NCBI RefSeq assembly: GCF_002018875.1
Contig: NZ_MVOL01000009.1
Location: 248,001-312,000, forward strand
Direction: 5' to 3'
Origin: Pseudomonas sp. MF4836
Lineage (GTDB): Bacteria > Pseudomonadota > Gammaproteobacteria > Pseudomonadales > Pseudomonadaceae
Length of the DNA: 64,000 bases
In this document: in pieces, positions 16,542-25,091 of the stretch
Layout of the letters: the number at the start of each line of letters is the position of its first letter
How positions within the stretch are numbered: the stretch's first letter is position 1
Program-made: the position numbers and the translations under genes
The notes under the pieces: model-generated
The model's input: the letters and a program-made list of their open reading frames with translations, nothing else
Databases searched by the model: none
Told to the model about the DNA's origin: nothing

Positions 16542-17921
16542 ATGATTAAAGATCCCTTTGCAAGACTCGGCCTGGACCGCGAGGTCCTGACCGTCAGCCA
16601 GCTCAACGGCCGCGCGCGGGTGTTGCTCGAAGATGTGTTCAGCAATATCTGGGTCGAGGGCGAAATCTCCAACCTCGCCCGCCCGGCCTCCGGCCACGTC
16701 TACTTCACCCTCAAGGACAGCGGCGCCCAGGTACGTTGCGCGCTGTTCCGGCAGAACGCCGCTCGCGTGCGCCAGGCCTTGAAGGATGGCCTGGCGGTCA
16801 AGGTACGGGGCAAGGTTTCGCTGTTCGAAGGGCGTGGCGACTATCAGTTGATCCTCGATACCGTGGAGCCGGCCGGTGATGGCGCCCTGCGCCTGGCCTT
16901 CGATGCGCTCAAGGAAAAACTCAGCGCCGAAGGTCTGTTCAGCGCCGAGCGCAAACGGCCGCTGCCGGCCCATCCGCAGCGCATCGGCATTATCAGTTCG
17001 CCCACCGGCGCGGTGATTCGCGACATCATCAGCGTGTTCCGCCGCCGCGCACCGCAGGTTGCCCTGACGCTGATCCCTACCGCCGTGCAAGGCCGCGAAG
17101 CCACCGCGCAGATCGTCCGCGCCCTGCAAATGGCCGATGCCCGGGGTTTCGACGCGCTGATCCTGGCCCGCGGCGGCGGCTCGCTGGAAGACCTCTGGTG
17201 TTTCAACGAAGAAGCCGTGGCCCGTGCGGTCGATGCCTGCGTGACGCCGATTGTCAGCGCCGTCGGCCATGAAACCGATGTCTCGATCAGCGACTTTGTC
17301 GCCGACGTGCGGGCTCCTACTCCGTCAGCCGCCGCCGAATTGCTGGCCCCGGACTCCAGCGACCTGGCACGCCGCGTCGAAAGCCTGCACCGCCGGCTGG
17401 TGATGCGCATGCGCGACCGCCTGGCCCGGGACCGCCTGCGCCTGGAGGGCATGGCTCGACGCCTGCGCCACCCCGGCGAACGCCTGCGTCAGCAGGCACA
17501 ACGCCTGGACGACCTGGACATGCGCATGCGCCGGGCCTTCGAACGCAGCCTCAATACCCGCCGCGAACGCCTGATCCGCCTCGAAACCCGCCTCGCCGGC
17601 CAGCACCCCGGCCGCCAGCTGGCCATGCTGCGCCAGCGCCTGGAAAGCCTGGCCGAACGCTTGCCAAGGGCCATGCGCGAGGGGCTCAAATCCAGGCGCC
17701 TGCAGTTGCAGAGCCAGGTCCAGACCCTGCAGGTGGTCAGTCCCCTGGCCACACTGGGTCGGGGCTACAGCATTTTGCTGGACGAGCGCGGCCAGGCGAT
17801 TCGCAGCGCCGAACAGACCCGGCCCGGGCAACGTCTTAAAGCCAAGCTGGGCGAAGGCGAGCTGCACGTTCGCGTCGAAGATAACCACCTGACGCCCGTT
17901 ACCCTTTCTCTACTGGACTGA
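16542..17921 (+). CDS. xseA: Exodeoxyribonuclease VII large subunit
   Basis: Large subunit of the single-strand DNA exonuclease ExoVII, which trims DNA to oligonucleotides with the small subunit XseB (not in this window). The start at 16542 (MIKDPFARLGLDRE) is the conserved family N-terminus. The OB-fold DNA-binding domain spans about 15-110 (VEGEISNLARPASGHVYFTLKD). The catalytic core has GIISSPTGAVIRDI and the RGGGSLEDLWCFNEE box. A long Arg/Leu-rich coiled coil runs from about 270 to 400. Length 459 is normal. The next gene starts three bases after its stop. Confidence 0.96.
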   Translation: MIKDPFARLGLDREVLTVSQLNGRARVLLEDVFSNIWVEGEISNLARPASGHVYFTLKDSGAQVRCALFRQNAARVRQALKDGLAVKVRGKVSLFEGRGDYQLILDTVEPAGDGALRLAFDALKEKLSAEGLFSAERKRPLPAHPQRIGIISSPTGAVIRDIISVFRRRAPQVALTLIPTAVQGREATAQIVRALQMADARGFDALILARGGGSLEDLWCFNEEAVARAVDACVTPIVSAVGHETDVSISDFVADVRAPTPSAAAELLAPDSSDLARRVESLHRRLVMRMRDRLARDRLRLEGMARRLRHPGERLRQQAQRLDDLDMRMRRAFERSLNTRRERLIRLETRLAGQHPGRQLAMLRQRLESLAERLPRAMREGLKSRRLQLQSQVQTLQVVSPLATLGRGYSILLDERGQAIRSAEQTRPGQRLKAKLGEGELHVRVEDNHLTPVTLSLLD

Positions 17922-17924
17922 TCC

Positions 17925-18746
17925 ATGCCGCGCTTTCTGAGCTTCGCGCTACTGCTGTGCCTGACCCTCAACGCCCATGCCGACAGTTACATCACCCGCC
18001 TGCTGAACAAGCCGGTGCCTGGCGGTGTGGCCGTGGTCGACCTGGGCAGTGCCGCCCAGGCGCCCAAAGCCAGCTACGGAGGCAAACCGGTGCTGGTGGT
18101 CAAGGAACAGGACAACTGGCTGGCCATTGTCGGCGTGCCCCTGACCGTCAAACCAGGCACCCAGCAGATCACCGCGGGCGGGCGCAACCTGAGCTTCGTG
18201 GTCGGCAGCAAGAAATACCCGGAACAACACATCACTCTGAAGAACCAGCGCCAGGTCAACCCCAATCCGGCCGACCTCAAGCGCATCGACGGTGAACTGG
18301 CCGAGCAGATCCGCGCCTACCGCACCTTCAGTCCAAACACCCCGAGCAACCTGCTGCTGGACAAACCGGTCAACGGCCCGCTGTCCAGCAAATTCGGGGT
18401 CCGCCGCTTCTTCAATGGCGAAGAGCGCAATCCTCACGCCGGGTTGGACTTTGCGGTTCCTGCGGGGACGCCGATCAAGACGCCGGCGGGCGGCAAGGTG
18501 ATTCTGATCGGCAACTACTTCTTCAACGGCAATACGGTGTTCGTCGACCACGGCCAGGGTTTTATCAGCATGTTTTGCCACATGTCGAAAATCGACGTGA
18601 AGGTCGGCCAGCAACTGGCCCGTGGCGGCGTGGTGGGCAAGGTCGGTTCGACAGGTCGCGCGACCGGACCGCACATGCACTGGAACGTCAGCCTGAACGA
18701 TGCCCGGGTCGACCCGGCGATCTTTATCGGCGCCTTCCAGCCCTGA
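17925..18746 (+). CDS. M23-family secreted metallopeptidase
   Basis: A periplasmic zinc peptidase acting on peptidoglycan cross-links. Residues 1-19 are a signal peptide (LLCLTLNAHA). The middle part (20-130) is a beta-rich domain. The C-terminal M23/LytM domain (about 150-270) has the zinc ligands in NPHAGLDFA (His and Asp) and in GPHMHWNV (HxH), plus the FVDHGQGF strand. All metal ligands are present, so it should be active. It is three bases downstream of xseA and likely co-transcribed, a common Pseudomonas arrangement. Confidence 0.9.
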   Translation: MPRFLSFALLLCLTLNAHADSYITRLLNKPVPGGVAVVDLGSAAQAPKASYGGKPVLVVKEQDNWLAIVGVPLTVKPGTQQITAGGRNLSFVVGSKKYPEQHITLKNQRQVNPNPADLKRIDGELAEQIRAYRTFSPNTPSNLLLDKPVNGPLSSKFGVRRFFNGEERNPHAGLDFAVPAGTPIKTPAGGKVILIGNYFFNGNTVFVDHGQGFISMFCHMSKIDVKVGQQLARGGVVGKVGSTGRATGPHMHWNVSLNDARVDPAIFIGAFQP

Positions 18747-19113
18747 TGCCCCCCGGGCCGGCTTGCCCAGTTGAATCGCTGGCAGTCTGGCCCGCATAAA
18801 TTGCGCCACGGGAAACACTCACGCAATTAAAACCATTAATAATGGGCAATACCGAAACAAAATCTCGCTATCTTTCGAGTTTCGAGTATTCCTCTCAATT
18901 TTTTGCGGTCGCTTGCCATCTTTCACCCCAGTGGTTAGGGTTGGCCTCATGAAAACCTCTCACACCCTCATCCAGCGTCGTCAACATCGAAGCCTCTGCC
19001 TCGTCAGCGCACGACTGCCAGGCTGAATCGCGGTGCCTCGTCCCCCCTGCTTCAAAAACCATTGACCCACCGGCAGGCCGCCTCTTTTCGGCCCGGACAA
19101 TAAGGATTTCCCC
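18747..19113 (+). other. Leader region of leuA
   Basis: About 367 bases with no large gene. It must hold the leuA promoter and leader. A 25-codon ORF (18949-19026) with an upstream TTAGGG is listed separately as a possible leader peptide. I find no clear hairpin with a T-run before leuA, so classical attenuation is not demonstrated. TAAGGA at 19101-19106 is the leuA ribosome site. Confidence 0.4.
18949..19026 (+). CDS. Possible 25-residue leader peptide upstream of leuA
   Basis: A short frame reading MKTSHTLIQRRQ then HRSLCLVSARLPG, with AGGG about ten bases before the ATG. It has four Leu codons, two of them close together in SLCL. Leucine genes are often controlled by translated leader peptides, so a regulatory role is possible. 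It could also be chance; nothing beyond position and codon content supports it. Confidence 0.3.
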   Translation: MKTSHTLIQRRQHRSLCLVSARLPG

Positions 19114-20793
19114 ATGAGCATGCTCAAAGACCCGTCCTCGAAGTACCGCGCGTTCCCGACCATCAACTTGCCGGATCGCACCTGGCCGTCGAAGACCATC
19201 ACCAGCGCGCCGATCTGGTGCAGCTCCGACTTGCGTGATGGCAACCAGTCGCTGATCGAGCCGATGGATGCGGTCAAGAAGCTGCGCTTCTGGAAAACCC
19301 TGGTCGCCGTGGGCGTGAAAGAAATCGAAGCCTCGTTCCCAGCCGCCTCCCAGACTGACTTCGATTTCGTGCGCACCCTGATCGAAGACGGCCACATCCC
19401 GGACGACACCACCATCCAGGTGTTGACCCAAGGCCGTGAAGACTTGATCGAACGCACCTTCGAGTCCTTGCGTGGGGCGAAGAAAGCCATCGTTCACCTG
19501 TACAACGCGACCTCCCCTTCTTTCCGCCGCATCGTCTTCAACCAGGACAAGGACGGGATCAAGGCCATTGCGGTCAACGCCGCCAAGCTGTTCGTCAAGT
19601 ACGCCGCCTTGCAGCCCGAAACCCAATGGCAGTTCGAGTACTCGCCGGAAACCTTCAGCGCCACCGAACTGGAATTCGCCAAGGAAGTCTGCGATGCGGT
19701 GATTGAAGTCTGGAACCCGACGCCGACCCACAAGGTGATCCTCAACCTGCCGGCCACCGTCGAATGCGCGACCCCGAACATCTATGCCGACCAGATCGAA
19801 TGGTTCGGCCGCCATATCAACCGTCGTGACAGCGTGCTGATCAGCCTGCACACCCACAACGACCGTGGCACTGGCGTAGCTGCCACCGAATTGGGCCTGA
19901 TGGCCGGGGCCGACCGTGTTGAAGGCTGCCTGTTCGGCAACGGCGAACGCACCGGCAACGTCGACCTGGTGACCGTGGCCCTGAACCTCTACACCCAGGG
20001 CGTCGACCCTGAGTTGGACTTCTCGGACATCGACGGCGTGCGCAAGGTGGTGGAAGAGTGCAACCAGATTCCGGTGCACCCACGTCATCCGTACGTCGGC
20101 GACCTGGTGCATACCGCGTTCTCCGGTTCGCACCAGGATGCCATCCGCAAAGGCTTCGCCCAGCAGAAGCCGGACGCCCTGTGGGAAGTGCCGTACTTGC
20201 CGATCGACCCGGCCGATATCGGCCGCAGCTATGAGGCGGTGATTCGCGTCAACAGCCAGTCGGGCAAGGGCGGTATCGCTTACCTGCTGGAGCAGGAATA
20301 CGGCATCAACTTGCCACGCCGCATGCAGATCGAGTTCAGCCAGGTGGTACAGCGTGAAACCGACCGCCTCGGCCTGGAGATGACCGCGCAGCAGATCCAC
20401 GCCCTGCTCCACAGCGAGTATCTGCAAGCCAACACCCCGTATGCGCTGGTCAGCCATCGCCTGCAGGAAGAGAACGGCCACAGCGCCGTTGAAGTCGAAG
20501 TGTCGAGCAAGGGCCAGGGCGAGACCAACCTGCACTGGCGCGGCAAAGGCAACGGTGCCCTGGAGGCACTGGTGGCCGGCTTGCCAATCCCGGTGGAGAT
20601 CATGGACTACAACGAACATGCCATCGGCGCGGGCACCAACGCCAAGGCAGCAGCCTATATCGAGCTGCGGGTCGACGGTGAACGTGCGGTGCATGGCGTG
20701 GGTATCGATGAAAACATCACCACTGCCAGCTTCAAGGCTCTGTTCAGCGCCCTGAACCGCTCCCTGAGCCAGCAGGAAGCCAAAGCCGCATAA
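19114..20793 (+). CDS. leuA: 2-isopropylmalate synthase
   Basis: Condenses acetyl-CoA with 2-ketoisovalerate, the first committed step of leucine synthesis. The DRE-TIM barrel spans about 30-310, with the family motif SDLRDGNQSLIEPMD and the metal-binding HTHNDRGTG loop. The C-terminal part (about 440-555) is the leucine-binding regulatory domain with AIGAGTNAKAAAYIEL. Length 559 places it in the LeuA type 2 group found in pseudomonads. It stands alone with its own leader and a strong terminator. Confidence 0.97.
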   Translation: MSMLKDPSSKYRAFPTINLPDRTWPSKTITSAPIWCSSDLRDGNQSLIEPMDAVKKLRFWKTLVAVGVKEIEASFPAASQTDFDFVRTLIEDGHIPDDTTIQVLTQGREDLIERTFESLRGAKKAIVHLYNATSPSFRRIVFNQDKDGIKAIAVNAAKLFVKYAALQPETQWQFEYSPETFSATELEFAKEVCDAVIEVWNPTPTHKVILNLPATVECATPNIYADQIEWFGRHINRRDSVLISLHTHNDRGTGVAATELGLMAGADRVEGCLFGNGERTGNVDLVTVALNLYTQGVDPELDFSDIDGVRKVVEECNQIPVHPRHPYVGDLVHTAFSGSHQDAIRKGFAQQKPDALWEVPYLPIDPADIGRSYEAVIRVNSQSGKGGIAYLLEQEYGINLPRRMQIEFSQVVQRETDRLGLEMTAQQIHALLHSEYLQANTPYALVSHRLQEENGHSAVEVEVSSKGQGETNLHWRGKGNGALEALVAGLPIPVEIMDYNEHAIGAGTNAKAAAYIELRVDGERAVHGVGIDENITTASFKALFSALNRSLSQQEAKAA

Positions 20794-20812
20794 ACCCCGG
20801 CTGCAACGCAAA

Positions 20813-20844
20813 AGGCCCCGAGGTGAACGCCTCGGGGCCTTTTT
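20813..20844 (+). terminator. leuA terminator
   Basis: AGGCCCCGAGG (20813-20823) and CCTCGGGGCCT (20830-20840) form an 11-bp stem with loop TGAACG followed by TTTTT. Confidence 0.92.
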
Positions 20845-20879
20845 ATTGGGCTTGATGACTCACAGCGAGGTCTCGGCCC

Positions 20880-21293
20880 TCAAGCATGCACATCAACGCT
20901 GAACATGGCCTGCAACAGTGCCGCCTGCAAGGTTTGCAGGGTGCTGCTGGTCACTGCGATCTGCGCCTGGATGGTCATCACGCGCTGGGCTCTCTGCTGT
21001 TCAGTGGCCTGACTGCGTTGCGCGCTGGCCAGTTCCTGTTGCTGCTGCGCCAACATCTTCTGCGTTTGCTCGATCTGTTTTTTCAGCTCTTCGACCGGGT
21101 CACCACCGCCCTTCACCGAATCGATACTGGCGCCGGCAGAGTCGACACGCAGCTCTTTGCTGCCCTCATCTGCCTCGCCCTCGACCGGCGCAAGTACAGT
21201 ACTGTTGGCGGTGCTCGGATCAGCACCGTTGATCAGGACCTTGGGCGCTGAGACCGGGAAAGGGTTAACCGCTGTGACACCGATACTGGTCAT
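20880..21293 (-). CDS. Hypothetical coiled-coil protein
   Basis: A 137-residue acidic protein. Residues 1-60 are Ala/Ser/Pro-rich and look disordered. Residues 68-125 form a strong heptad coiled coil (VEELKKQIEQTQKMLAQQQ and following). No signal peptide, no known domain. ATTCA-GGGAGATT upstream of the ATG gives a good ribosome site. It lies alone between the leuA terminator and the omega-amidase gene on the same strand as the latter. Confidence 0.7.
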   Translation of the reverse strand: MTSIGVTAVNPFPVSAPKVLINGADPSTANSTVLAPVEGEADEGSKELRVDSAGASIDSVKGGGDPVEELKKQIEQTQKMLAQQQQELASAQRSQATEQQRAQRVMTIQAQIAVTSSTLQTLQAALLQAMFSVDVHA

Positions 21294-21378
21294 GAATTGA
21301 ATCTCCCTGGTTGAACCTGCTATCGACCTTCAGCGCCGAACCTTGATAGGCCGCCCATGCAAAAAGCGGCCGTTGCTC

Positions 21379-22170
21379 TCAGGTGAACACAAAGGTATCG
21401 GCGTCCAGGTTGGCCGGGAACCGGGTGCGATAGGCCGCCAGCTCTGCCGCATCCAGGCATACCTGGAATACGCCATCGGCGTCGCCGGCGCTGAGCAGCG
21501 TCTCGCCCTGGAAGTCCAGCACCTGGCTGTCACCGGTATAGGCAAAGCCTTTACCGTCGGTGCCCACACGGTTCACAGCAGCCACATAGCACAGGTTTTC
21601 AATGGCCCGCGCCGGCAACAGGCGATTCCAGTGCTGGCGCCGCGCACCCGGCCAATTGGCGGTGTACAGCAGCAGGTCGGTGTCGTGGGCATCGCGGCTC
21701 CACACCGGGAAGCGCAGGTCGTAGCAAATCAGTGGACGCACTCGCCACCCCTTGAGCTCGAACTGCACCTGACGCTCGCCAGGGGTGTAGTGGTTGTGCT
21801 CGCCGGCCATGCGAAACAGGTGGCGCTTGTCGTAGTGCCAGACCTCACCATCGGGCCGCGCCCACAGCAGGCGGTTGCGATGGCTGCCGTCGGCAGCCTG
21901 GACAATCACGCTACCGGTGATCACCGCATCGAGTTTCGCGGCCTGGGCGCGCAACCATTTACTGGTGGGGCCATTCTCCGCCTCGGCCAGGGTTTCGGAC
22001 TCCATGGAAAATCCGGTGGTGAACATCTCGGGCAGGATAATCAGGTCCGCGCCGCGGGCCTGTTCAAGTAACCGCTCGAAGTGCTCGAAGTTGGCCTGGC
22101 GATCATGCCAGGCCAGGGTGGTCTGGATCAGTGCCACATTCAGATTGGGTAACGCACTCAAATCACGCAT
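21379..22170 (-). CDS. Omega-amidase (carbon-nitrogen hydrolase, YafV type)
   Basis: A nitrilase-superfamily amidase expected to hydrolyse alpha-ketoglutaramate or alpha-ketosuccinamate. The start at 22170 (MRDLSALPNLNVALIQ) gives 263 residues, the family size. The Glu-Lys-Cys triad is visible: Glu in ILPEMFTTGFS, Lys in HYDKRHLF, Cys in LICYDLRFPVWSRD. It overlaps the 3' end of a PLP aminotransferase gene by 13 bases. This matches the glutamine transaminase/omega-amidase pair, in which the amidase removes the transaminase product and makes the reaction irreversible. Confidence 0.88.
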   Translation of the reverse strand: MRDLSALPNLNVALIQTTLAWHDRQANFEHFERLLEQARGADLIILPEMFTTGFSMESETLAEAENGPTSKWLRAQAAKLDAVITGSVIVQAADGSHRNRLLWARPDGEVWHYDKRHLFRMAGEHNHYTPGERQVQFELKGWRVRPLICYDLRFPVWSRDAHDTDLLLYTANWPGARRQHWNRLLPARAIENLCYVAAVNRVGTDGKGFAYTGDSQVLDFQGETLLSAGDADGVFQVCLDAAELAAYRTRFPANLDADTFVFT

Positions 22171-23306
22171 AGCTTCTCTGCCGCTTGACGCAGCGTCTCC
22201 TCGCGCTTGGCAAAACACAGGCGTACCAGACGCTGTTCCTGCGGCGGGCTCTGGTAGAACACCGACACCGGAATGGTCGCCACGCCGTGTTCACGGGTCA
22301 TCCAGATCGCCATCTCGACATCACTCAGGTCCGGACGAATCTGTGAATAGTCCACCAATTGGAAATAAGTACCGGCCACCCGAGTAAAACTGAACCGCGA
22401 AGGGGCCAGCAGATCGCAGAACAGATCACGCTTGGCCTGGTAGAACGCTGGCAGTTCTTCAACATGTTCCGGGTGCTCGGCCATGTAGTCGGCCAAAGCG
22501 TACTGCAAAGGGGTCACGCCGCAGAAGCTGACATATTGATGCACCTTGCGCAGCTCGGCGCTCAGCGCCGGGGGAGCCACCACATAACCGGTTTTCCAGC
22601 CGGTAACGTGATAAGTCTTGCCGAACGAGCTGACCACGAACGCCCGCTGATACAACTCCTCATGGGCCAGCACGCTGACATGGGGTACACCGTCGAACAC
22701 CAGGTGCTCGTATACCTCATCGCTGACCAGGTAAATGTCGCGATCGCGAATCAGGGTCGCCAACTTATCCAGCTCGGCCCGTGAGATCAGCGCGCCGCTG
22801 GGGTTGTGCGGGCTGTTGAGAATGATCATGCGGGTGCGAGGGCTCAGCGCTTCACCGAGCTTCTGCCAATCGATGGCAAAGTCCTTCACGCCCAGTTGCA
22901 CATGCACGCAACGGCCACCGGCCAGCTCGACCGAAGGTTCGTAGCTGTCGTAGCACGGGTCGAAGACGATCACCTCGTCACCGCGCTGGATCACCGCCTG
23001 AATGGCGCAGAAGATCGCCTGGGTCGCGCCAGGCGTGATGGTCACTTCAGTGTCGGGATCAACCTGCACGCCATAGCTGCGGGCGATCTTGGCCGCCACT
23101 TGCTGGCGTAGCGCCGGCAGCCCGGTCATGGGCGCGTATTGGTTATGACCGCTGGCGATATGCCGGCCAACGGCGTCGCGCAATGCCTGCGGCCCGTCGA
23201 AATCCGGAAAACCCTGAGACAGGTTGAGCGCGCCGGTTTCGGCAGCGAGCTGGGACATTTGGGTGAAGATGGTGGTGCCGACGTTCGGCAACTTACTGGT
23301 GATCAT
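22158..23306 (-). CDS. PLP-dependent methionine/glutamine aminotransferase (YbdL type)
   Basis: Class I/II aminotransferase. The start at 23306 (MITSKLPNVGTTIFTQMS) with AGGGA upstream gives 382 residues; the longer open frame lacks family sequence. The PLP lysine is in VSSFGKTYHVTGWK, and NSPHNPSG and SDEVYEHL are the usual cofactor-site boxes. By similarity to YbdL it should transaminate methionine, its keto acid and glutamine; coupled to the overlapping omega-amidase it would regenerate methionine from its keto acid in sulfur salvage. The exact substrate is inferred from the pairing. Confidence 0.88.
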   Translation of the reverse strand: MITSKLPNVGTTIFTQMSQLAAETGALNLSQGFPDFDGPQALRDAVGRHIASGHNQYAPMTGLPALRQQVAAKIARSYGVQVDPDTEVTITPGATQAIFCAIQAVIQRGDEVIVFDPCYDSYEPSVELAGGRCVHVQLGVKDFAIDWQKLGEALSPRTRMIILNSPHNPSGALISRAELDKLATLIRDRDIYLVSDEVYEHLVFDGVPHVSVLAHEELYQRAFVVSSFGKTYHVTGWKTGYVVAPPALSAELRKVHQYVSFCGVTPLQYALADYMAEHPEHVEELPAFYQAKRDLFCDLLAPSRFSFTRVAGTYFQLVDYSQIRPDLSDVEMAIWMTREHGVATIPVSVFYQSPPQEQRLVRLCFAKREETLRQAAEKLCVI

Positions 23307-23380
23307 GGGGATTCCCTGCTGAACACCCGGCTCTACGGCGGCGCGGGAGAGCCCGAGGATAGCCCAAACGCCGGCCATTA

Positions 23381-23407
23381 AAAAAGGGTCCATATAGGAC
23401 CCTTTTT
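23381..23407 (-). terminator. Terminator after der
   Basis: AAAAAGGGTCC (23381-23391) and GGACCCTTTTT (23397-23407) form an 11-bp stem with loop ATATA. The T-run on either strand makes it bidirectional; it lies 70 bases past the der stop. Confidence 0.88.
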
Positions 23408-23476
23408 GACAGCAGCTGCGCGCTTCAAGTTTTAAGCGGCACGCTTTGAAACTGGCAGCGTGTCACTCGCCGCTAC

Positions 23477-24946
23477 TTACTTCTTATCGCGGCGTTTCTT
23501 GTCGGCTTTCTTGTGGTGAGTCATCAAACGACGCTTCTTGTTCACCTGACGGTCAGTCAGCGTGTTCTTGTTGCCTTCGTATGGGTTCTCGCCACCCTTG
23601 AACTCGATACGGATCGGCGTACCGACCAGCTTCAGGACACGGCGGTAGGTGTTTTCCAGGTAACGCACATACGACTTGGGCACCTTCTCGATCTGGTTAC
23701 CGTGGATCACGATAATCGGCGGGTTGGCACCACCCAAGTGGGCGTAACGCAGCTTGATCCGGCGGTTGTTGACCATCGGCGGTGCATGCTCGCCTACCGC
23801 GTCTTCCAGGATCTGGGTCAGACGGTTGGTCGGCCAGCGGGTCACTGCGGACTTGAACGAGTTCTGGACCGACGCGTAGAGGTTACCCACGCCGGTGCCG
23901 TGCAGCGCCGAGATAAAGTGGATATCGGCGAACTCGACGAAGAACAGCCGACGTTGCAGCTCGATCTTCACAAAATCGCGCTCGCTCGGCGTCATGCCGT
24001 CCCACTTGTTGATCGCGATCACCAATGCCCGACCGGCCTCCAGGGCAAAGCCCAGCAGGTTGAGGTCGTGGTCCACCACGCCTTCGCGGGCGTCCATCAC
24101 AAAGATCACCACGTTGGCGTCTTTGATCGCTTGCAGGGTTTTCACCACCGAGAATTTTTCAACTTCCTCGTGGATCTTGCCGCGCTTGCGCACACCGGCG
24201 GTGTCGATCAGCGTGTACTTTTCCTCGTTACGTTCGAACGGGATGTAGATGCTGTCGCGGGTGGTGCCGGGCTGGTCGTAGACGATGACCCGGTCTTCAC
24301 CGAGCATGCGGTTGACCAGGGTCGACTTGCCGACGTTCGGCCGGCCGATGATGGCGATCTTGATCCCGTCCTTTTCGCTCGGGCCAGGAATGCGCTTGGC
24401 TTCCTCGCCTTCGGCAACGATCTCTTCCTCGCCTTCTTCCGGCTCTTCTTCATCTCTCGGGAAATCGCTCAGGGCGATCTCCAGCATCTGGGTGATGCCA
24501 CGGCCATGAGCACCGGCGATTGGAATCGCGTGGCCCATGCCCAACGGGGCGAATTCGGCGCGGGCCATTTCCGGGTCGATGTTGTCGACCTTGTTGGCGA
24601 CCACGTAGGAGCGCTTGTTACGCTTGCGCAAGTGCTCGGCGATCATCTGGTCAGCCGCGGTGAAACCGGCTTTGGCGTCTACCAGGAACAGAACGACGTC
24701 GGCTTCTTCAATGGCCAGCAGCGACTGCTCGGCCATCTTTTCATCCATGCCATGCTCGTCACCGGAAATACCACCGGTGTCGACCAGAATGTAGGAGCGC
24801 CCTTGCCACTTGGCCTCACCGTATTGGCGATCACGGGTCAGACCGGACAAGTCGCCGACGATGGCGTCGCGAGTCCGAGTCAGGCGGTTGAACAAGGTGG
24901 ACTTGCCGACGTTCGGTCGACCCACCAGGGCGATTACGGGAACCAT
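23477..24946 (-). CDS. der: Ribosome-associated double GTPase Der (EngA)
   Basis: Essential GTPase for 50S ribosome maturation. Two tandem G domains each have a GRPNVGKSTL P-loop (about 8-17 and 200-210), with DTGG and DTAG G3 boxes and NKVD/NKWD G4 boxes. A C-terminal KH-like domain (about 370-460) and a basic Lys/Arg-rich tail follow. The ATG at 24946 (MVPVIALVGRPN) gives 489 residues. It follows the bamB terminator on the same strand, so it probably has its own promoter. Confidence 0.97.
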   Translation of the reverse strand: MVPVIALVGRPNVGKSTLFNRLTRTRDAIVGDLSGLTRDRQYGEAKWQGRSYILVDTGGISGDEHGMDEKMAEQSLLAIEEADVVLFLVDAKAGFTAADQMIAEHLRKRNKRSYVVANKVDNIDPEMARAEFAPLGMGHAIPIAGAHGRGITQMLEIALSDFPRDEEEPEEGEEEIVAEGEEAKRIPGPSEKDGIKIAIIGRPNVGKSTLVNRMLGEDRVIVYDQPGTTRDSIYIPFERNEEKYTLIDTAGVRKRGKIHEEVEKFSVVKTLQAIKDANVVIFVMDAREGVVDHDLNLLGFALEAGRALVIAINKWDGMTPSERDFVKIELQRRLFFVEFADIHFISALHGTGVGNLYASVQNSFKSAVTRWPTNRLTQILEDAVGEHAPPMVNNRRIKLRYAHLGGANPPIIVIHGNQIEKVPKSYVRYLENTYRRVLKLVGTPIRIEFKGGENPYEGNKNTLTDRQVNKKRRLMTHHKKADKKRRDKK

Positions 24947-24971
24947 GCGGCTCTCCACTGCGTTATTTCAG

Positions 24972-25002
24972 AAAATACAAAAGCCGCTGCGAGGCAGCGG
25001 CT
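24972..25002 (-). terminator. Terminator after bamB
   Basis: AGCCGCTGC (24982-24990) and GCAGCGGCT (24994-25002) form a 9-bp stem; on the minus strand TTTTGTATTTTC follows. Confidence 0.8.
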
Positions 25003-25091
25003 GGTGCTCGGGGCAGCACGTTCAAGTGCTACGAGCCTTGCCAAGGCAAGGCCGCCTGGAGACATTGCTGCCCCCAAGCATAGTCAAACCA

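Noticed and set aside
15783..17270. 495-codon open frame opposite the LysR and xseA genes
   Set aside because: Spans two well-supported genes on the other strand and their gap; Gln/Arg/Ala-rich noise.
18747..19113. Classical attenuator for leuA
   Set aside because: No terminator hairpin with T-run found before the leuA start.
18895..20811. 638-codon open frame opposite leuA
   Set aside because: Antisense shadow; the sense strand encodes an unmistakable LeuA.
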